NCBI GenBank assembly: GCA_944363805.1
Contig: CALVVH010000055.1
Location: 1 to 7,270 of the forward strand
From: an uncultured Bacilli bacterium
GTDB lineage: Bacteria > Bacillota_I > Bacilli_A > RF39 > UBA660
Direction: 5' to 3'
DNA: 7,270 nucleotides
Shown: positions 4,617-7,270 of the stretch, piece by piece
Layout: the number at the start of each line of letters is the position of its first letter
Numbering within the stretch: position 1 is the first letter of the stretch
Translations under genes and position numbers: made by a program
The notes under the pieces: model-generated
The model's input: the letters and a program-made list of their open reading frames with translations, nothing else
What the model was told of the DNA's origin: nothing
The model's database searches: none

Positions 4617-5478
4617 AAGATTAGATAAGTATTTAGCAAGTATTACAGATTATAGTAGAGAAACTATAAGTAAGATGATAGATGATGAATACATTTTGGT
4701 TAATAATAGTAAATGTAAGGGAAGTTATAAAGTAAAAATAGGAGATAAAATAACTATTAAAGAAGGATACATTAAAGAAATGAATGTAGTTCCTAAAAAA
4801 ATGAATCTCGATATTGTTTATGAAGATGATTATTTGTTAGTTATCAATAAGCCAAGTGGTTTAGTTGTCCATCCCGGAAATGGTAATTATGATAATACCT
4901 TAGTTAATGGCCTTATGTATTATACCGATAAACTTAGTAATGTAGGAGAGGAGTTTCGGCCGGGGATAGTTCATCGGCTTGATAAGGATACTTCAGGTTT
5001 AATGTTGGTTGCTAAAGATAATAAATGTTATGAGTTATTGGTGGATGATTTTAAAAACAAGAAAATTCATCGGGAATATGTAGCTTTACTTGATGGTGTT
5101 TTTCCTCAAGATAAAGCAATAATCGATGCACCAATCGGGAGAAGTAGTGATAATTATCAAAAGATGGCAGTGATAGCAGGGGGCAAAAGGGCAGTAACGC
5201 ATTTGCATGTCATCAAGAAATATGCTAATTATACATTAGTGAGATTAGTTTTAGAAACAGGAAGAACCCATCAAATTAGAGTTCATATGGCTTATGTGGG
5301 GTATCCAGTACATAATGATCCAGTTTATAATAATAGAAAAAGTGATGAATTTGGACAATTTTTACATTCTGAATATTTACGGTTTGAACACCCTATTACC
5401 CACGAAGTTTTAGAGTTTAGATGTAGTTTGCCAAAACAAATTCAAGACTTTTTAGATAACTTGGATAAAATTAATTAA
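4588..5478 (+). CDS. RluD/YlyB-family 23S rRNA pseudouridine synthase
   Basis: The enzyme isomerises uridine to pseudouridine in RNA; members in this position (YlyB) are RluD-like and presumed to act on 23S rRNA. The 296-residue protein has an N-terminal S4 RNA-binding domain (about 9-65, with ERLDKYLASI and SRETISKMIDD) and a catalytic domain (about 74-290). The hallmark HRLDKDTSGLMLVAK contains the catalytic Asp132. LVINKPSGLVVHPGNGN (84-100) and the later TGRTHQIRVHMAYVGYPVHN are the other conserved motifs. I start at ATG 4588, which has AAGGGTG a few bases upstream and gives the conserved N-terminus; GTG 4579 falls within that ribosome site. It overlaps lspA by 29 nt, so the two are probably translated from one message. 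Its 3' end overlaps the convergent membrane-protein gene by 27 nt. The exact uridine modified cannot be read from the sequence. Confidence 0.94.
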   Translation: MEVVAERTNERLDKYLASITDYSRETISKMIDDEYILVNNSKCKGSYKVKIGDKITIKEGYIKEMNVVPKKMNLDIVYEDDYLLVINKPSGLVVHPGNGNYDNTLVNGLMYYTDKLSNVGEEFRPGIVHRLDKDTSGLMLVAKDNKCYELLVDDFKNKKIHREYVALLDGVFPQDKAIIDAPIGRSSDNYQKMAVIAGGKRAVTHLHVIKKYANYTLVRLVLETGRTHQIRVHMAYVGYPVHNDPVYNNRKSDEFGQFLHSEYLRFEHPITHEVLEFRCSLPKQIQDFLDNLDKIN

Positions 5479-5781
5479 AATATAAACGAAAGAATAGAAA
5501 ACCATTAAAAAGTAAGGAATACTGGCTAGATCGTAAAAACCAAATAATCTTTTAAAGTCTTTAATTAGAAGAAAAGCAAAGGATAAAAGAAAAGAGACAG
5601 CAATTAAACTAAAAAGTAAATTATAAAAGTAACCGAAGAAAATAGCACAGCCGACGTTTAAAATGTAATTAGTTAATAATAAGAAAAGAGTACTTTCATT
5701 AAATAGATTATAATTGAGAACTTTAAAGATGGGAATTAGTAATAGAGTAATACAAATAATGTAAAATATGAAAAAAAGCAT
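5452..5781 (-). CDS. Small four-helix membrane protein of unknown function
   Basis: I do not recognise this 109-residue protein. It is almost entirely hydrophobic, with four likely membrane helices (about 2-20, 32-52, 54-73, 89-107). A short basic loop (KDFKRLFGFYD, about 74-84) lies between helices three and four. It has no visible catalytic motif. The ATG at 5781-5779 has a strong GAGGTGA ribosome site 5 nt upstream; GTG 5790 is in frame but lies within that site. The ribosome site, and the absence of any gene on the other strand over most of its length, make it a real gene rather than a chance frame. It is divergent from the rhomboid gene and tail-to-tail with the pseudouridine synthase, overlapping it by 27 nt. 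Confidence 0.7.
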   Translation of the reverse strand: MLFFIFYIICITLLLIPIFKVLNYNLFNESTLFLLLTNYILNVGCAIFFGYFYNLLFSLIAVSFLLSFAFLLIKDFKRLFGFYDLASIPYFLMVFYSFVYILINFIQVI

Positions 5782-5793
5782 TGGCTTCACCTC

Positions 5794-5822
5794 TTTACTA
5801 AATATATGATTTATTGTAAAAT
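5794..5822 (+). promoter_or_regulatory. Candidate vegetative promoter of the rhomboid gene
   Basis: TTTACT (5794-5799), a 17-bp spacer and TAAAAT (5817-5822) form a plausible SigA-type promoter, with a start near 5829 just before the GAGGAG ribosome site. The -35 box overlaps the ribosome-site region of the divergent membrane gene, so the two genes share this 61-bp gap. Confidence 0.45.
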
Positions 5823-5842
5823 AAAATGCGAGGAGATGTTAT

Positions 5843-7003
5843 ATGGCTTCGGTAATGATTCGTAAAAATGATCAAATAATGATGAGTTTGGTTCATTATT
5901 TTGTGACTAAAGAAAATTATGCTCCGATACATGTACAGGGTGTAAAAGATGAGATTTGGTTAGAAAATTTGAATGGGCCGTATCGAGTTATTCGGATAAG
6001 TTGTAATTCAATTATTAATGAAGAACAATATAAATTTGATATGTTTAAGATGCAACATATTATTAAACAAATTAAAAGAAAGACTCTATCTTTGAAAATG
6101 AATGCTTTAAATATTTGTTTAGATATGAGTGATAGGGTTAAATATGATGATGTTAGTAATATAGAGACAATCAATGTATCATCGTTAAATGAAGTTAAGA
6201 AAAATCCAGCATTACAAGAAATATTTCCTAACTTGAAAGATGAATTAATTGAATCTAAAGATGGTTTAGAACTAATAATAAATGTTACTAATGATATAAA
6301 TGAAAAGACAGAAAAAGAAAATAAGTTATTTGCTAAGGTTTTTTCTCCTAAAAAGATAATATTTACTAAGTTAATTGTCCTTGCTTGTGTAGTAATGTAT
6401 ATTGTGCTGGGAATAAACAATGGTAATTTTTTGAATTTTACTGCTGCTTCTTTAGCTTATTTTGGAGGCAATGAGTTGTTTTTAGTACAACAGGGTGAAA
6501 TATGGCGACTTATAACTAGTGCTTTTTTACATGCTGGGTTGATTCATCTAGTTGTAAATATGTATTCTTTAGTAATACTTGGAACGCAAGTAGAAACCTT
6601 TATTGGTAAGTGGAAGTTTTTATTTATCTATCTTATTAGTGCAATAAGTGGCAATATGCTTTCTTTAGTTTTTAGCAGTGGCAATGTTGTTTCAGTTGGA
6701 GCTAGTGGAGCATTGTTTGGTTTAATGGGAGCGCTTTTGTATTTTGGATATCACTATCGGTTATATTTGAGTGAAGCTATTAAAAATCAAATTATTCCAA
6801 TTATTTTACTTAACTTGCTCATCGGTTTTACAGTTGCTGAAATCGATAATGTGGCGCATATTGGAGGTTTAATTGGAGGTTATTTAGCTTCAATGGCTTT
6901 TGGAATTGAAAATAAGAGTGAACGAAGAGATATGATAAATGGTTGGATTGTTATGCTCTTATATATTTTATTCTTAAGTTATATTATATTTTTTGTAAAA
7001 TAA
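5843..7003 (+). CDS. GluP/YqgP-like rhomboid intramembrane serine protease
   Basis: Rhomboid proteases cleave membrane proteins within or near the lipid bilayer. The 386-residue protein has a soluble N-terminal domain (about 1-170) and a hydrophobic core of about seven segments (about 172-384). The catalytic pair is visible: Ser288 in SVGASGALFGLMGALLYF and His339 in DNVAHIGGLIGGYLA. HAGLIHLVVNMYS supplies the conserved histidines (230, 235) and Asn239, and EIWRLITSAFLHAG is the usual loop-1 segment. The N-terminal part, with DEIWLENLNGPYRVIRI, resembles that of B. subtilis YqgP (GluP). Unlike that protein (about 507 residues), it lacks the C-terminal TPR part. ATG 5843 has a strong AGGAG site. 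The gene has its own promoter and terminator and appears to be a single-gene unit. Confidence 0.93.
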   Translation: MASVMIRKNDQIMMSLVHYFVTKENYAPIHVQGVKDEIWLENLNGPYRVIRISCNSIINEEQYKFDMFKMQHIIKQIKRKTLSLKMNALNICLDMSDRVKYDDVSNIETINVSSLNEVKKNPALQEIFPNLKDELIESKDGLELIINVTNDINEKTEKENKLFAKVFSPKKIIFTKLIVLACVVMYIVLGINNGNFLNFTAASLAYFGGNELFLVQQGEIWRLITSAFLHAGLIHLVVNMYSLVILGTQVETFIGKWKFLFIYLISAISGNMLSLVFSSGNVVSVGASGALFGLMGALLYFGYHYRLYLSEAIKNQIIPIILLNLLIGFTVAEIDNVAHIGGLIGGYLASMAFGIENKSERRDMINGWIVMLLYILFLSYIIFFVK

Positions 7004-7022
7004 TCCCTTTGGGGATTTTTTT
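7002..7022 (+). terminator. Intrinsic terminator of the rhomboid gene
   Basis: AATCCC (7002-7007), a four-base loop and GGGATT (7012-7017), running into a T tract to 7022. The stem begins inside the stop codon of the rhomboid gene. Confidence 0.85.
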
Positions 7023-7064
7023 CTTTTGTACAATAGGAAAGTCATACTTTTTGAAAAAAACTAC

Positions 7065-7106
7065 TTGACACGCATACATTTGTTTGATGCGATTGATTTG
7101 TCAATC
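7065..7106 (+). promoter_or_regulatory. Hairpin region at the left end of an IS200/IS605-type element
   Basis: TTGACA-CGCAT (7065-7075) can pair with ATGCG (7087-7091) and TGTCAA (7099-7104), leaving a seven-base bulge. A competing hairpin, GATTGA-TTTG-TCAATC (7091-7106), uses some of the same bases and stands directly before the poly-G ribosome site of tnpB. Subterminal hairpins mark the ends of IS200/IS605 elements, so this is probably the left end; the exact boundary is not visible. TTGACA could also be a -35 box, although the sequence 17 bp on (TGCGAT) is a poor -10. Confidence 0.45.
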
Positions 7107-7120
7107 AGGGGGGGAATGAT

Positions 7121-7270
7121 ATGCTTACAATATTAAAAGGATATGATTTTAGATTATATCCAACAAATACACAAAAAGAATTAATTAATAAGGCAATCGG
7201 CTGTACTAGATTTATCTATAATCATTTTTTAGATGAAAAAATAAATGATTATAAAAAAGCAGGCAAATCT
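7121..7270 (+). CDS. tnpB: TnpB (IS200/IS605 OrfB) N-terminal fragment
   Basis: TnpB proteins are RNA-guided DNA nucleases carried by IS200/IS605 and IS607 elements and are ancestral to Cas12. Only the first 50 residues fit in the window; the frame is open to the edge. GYDFRLYPTNTQKELINKAI, followed by GCTRFIYNHFLDEKI, is the conserved N-terminal OrfB helix-turn-helix segment. The RuvC active-site residues and zinc ribbon would lie beyond the window. ATG 7121 has an unusual ribosome site with seven consecutive G (7108-7114), preceded by a small hairpin. No tnpA is visible on the left, so this may be a tnpB-only element unless tnpA follows. The element begins after the rhomboid terminator and so does not disrupt that gene. 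Confidence 0.88.
   Translation, partial: MLTILKGYDFRLYPTNTQKELINKAIGCTRFIYNHFLDEKINDYKKAGKS

Noticed and set aside
5917..6420. Leftward 167-codon open frame
   Set aside because: It is antisense to the N-terminal domain of the rhomboid gene; serine- and isoleucine-rich composition is typical of a reverse-strand shadow in AT-rich DNA.
1..7270. CRISPR array, tRNA or rRNA genes
   Set aside because: No regularly spaced direct repeats and no cloverleaf or ribosomal RNA segment were found on either strand by eye.

Overview
The window is very AT-rich and uses the standard genetic code: lspA ends at an ordinary TGA, and tryptophan is TGG. It carries spoIIGA, sigE and sigG, so it comes from an endospore-forming low-GC Firmicute (Bacilli-like or a neighbouring uncultured gut lineage). 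The gene order is a shortened form of the Bacillus subtilis block spoIIGA-sigE-sigG-ylmA-ylmC-…-divIVA-ileS-…-lspA-ylyB. The ylmD-to-ileS part is absent, so ylmC, lspA and the pseudouridine synthase are directly adjacent. I cannot assign a genus from the sequence alone.

Layout. Bases 1-145 hold the start of a leftward gene, probably a transposase, behind a roughly 110-nt leader made of two interlocked inverted repeats. Bases 260-500 are gene-poor and contain a possible decayed ORF, an intrinsic terminator and the candidate spoIIGA promoter. Bases 521-1989 hold spoIIGA and sigE, overlapping by 16 nt. A divergent pair then interrupts the sigma-factor cluster: a leftward tandem-XRE repressor (1986-2432) and a rightward acidic protein of unknown function (2539-3036), separated by a 106-bp region with four repeated half-sites. 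sigG (3092-3868), ylmC, lspA and an RluD-type pseudouridine synthase follow on the plus strand. A small leftward membrane protein converges on the pseudouridine synthase gene. It is divergent from a GluP/YqgP-like rhomboid protease gene (5843-7003) that ends in a clear terminator. The last 200 bases enter an IS200/IS605-type element with a truncated tnpB.

How the parts work together. SpoIIGA is the membrane protease that removes the pro-sequence of SigE in the mother cell, and SigG is the late forespore sigma factor. The main regulatory observation lies just upstream of sigG. A SigF/SigG-like promoter (GCATA-N18-CAAAATA) sits inside a 45-nt hairpin whose 3' arm contains the whole sigG Shine-Dalgarno sequence. 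Messages reading in from upstream should fold and hide the ribosome site, whereas messages starting at the local promoter lack the 5' arm and should be translated freely. This matches the logic known for B. subtilis sigG and may insulate sigG from the unknown gene placed in front of it. LspA (lipoprotein signal peptidase), the pseudouridine synthase and the rhomboid are household functions. The XRE/unknown pair and the two mobile elements at the edges are the accessory parts.
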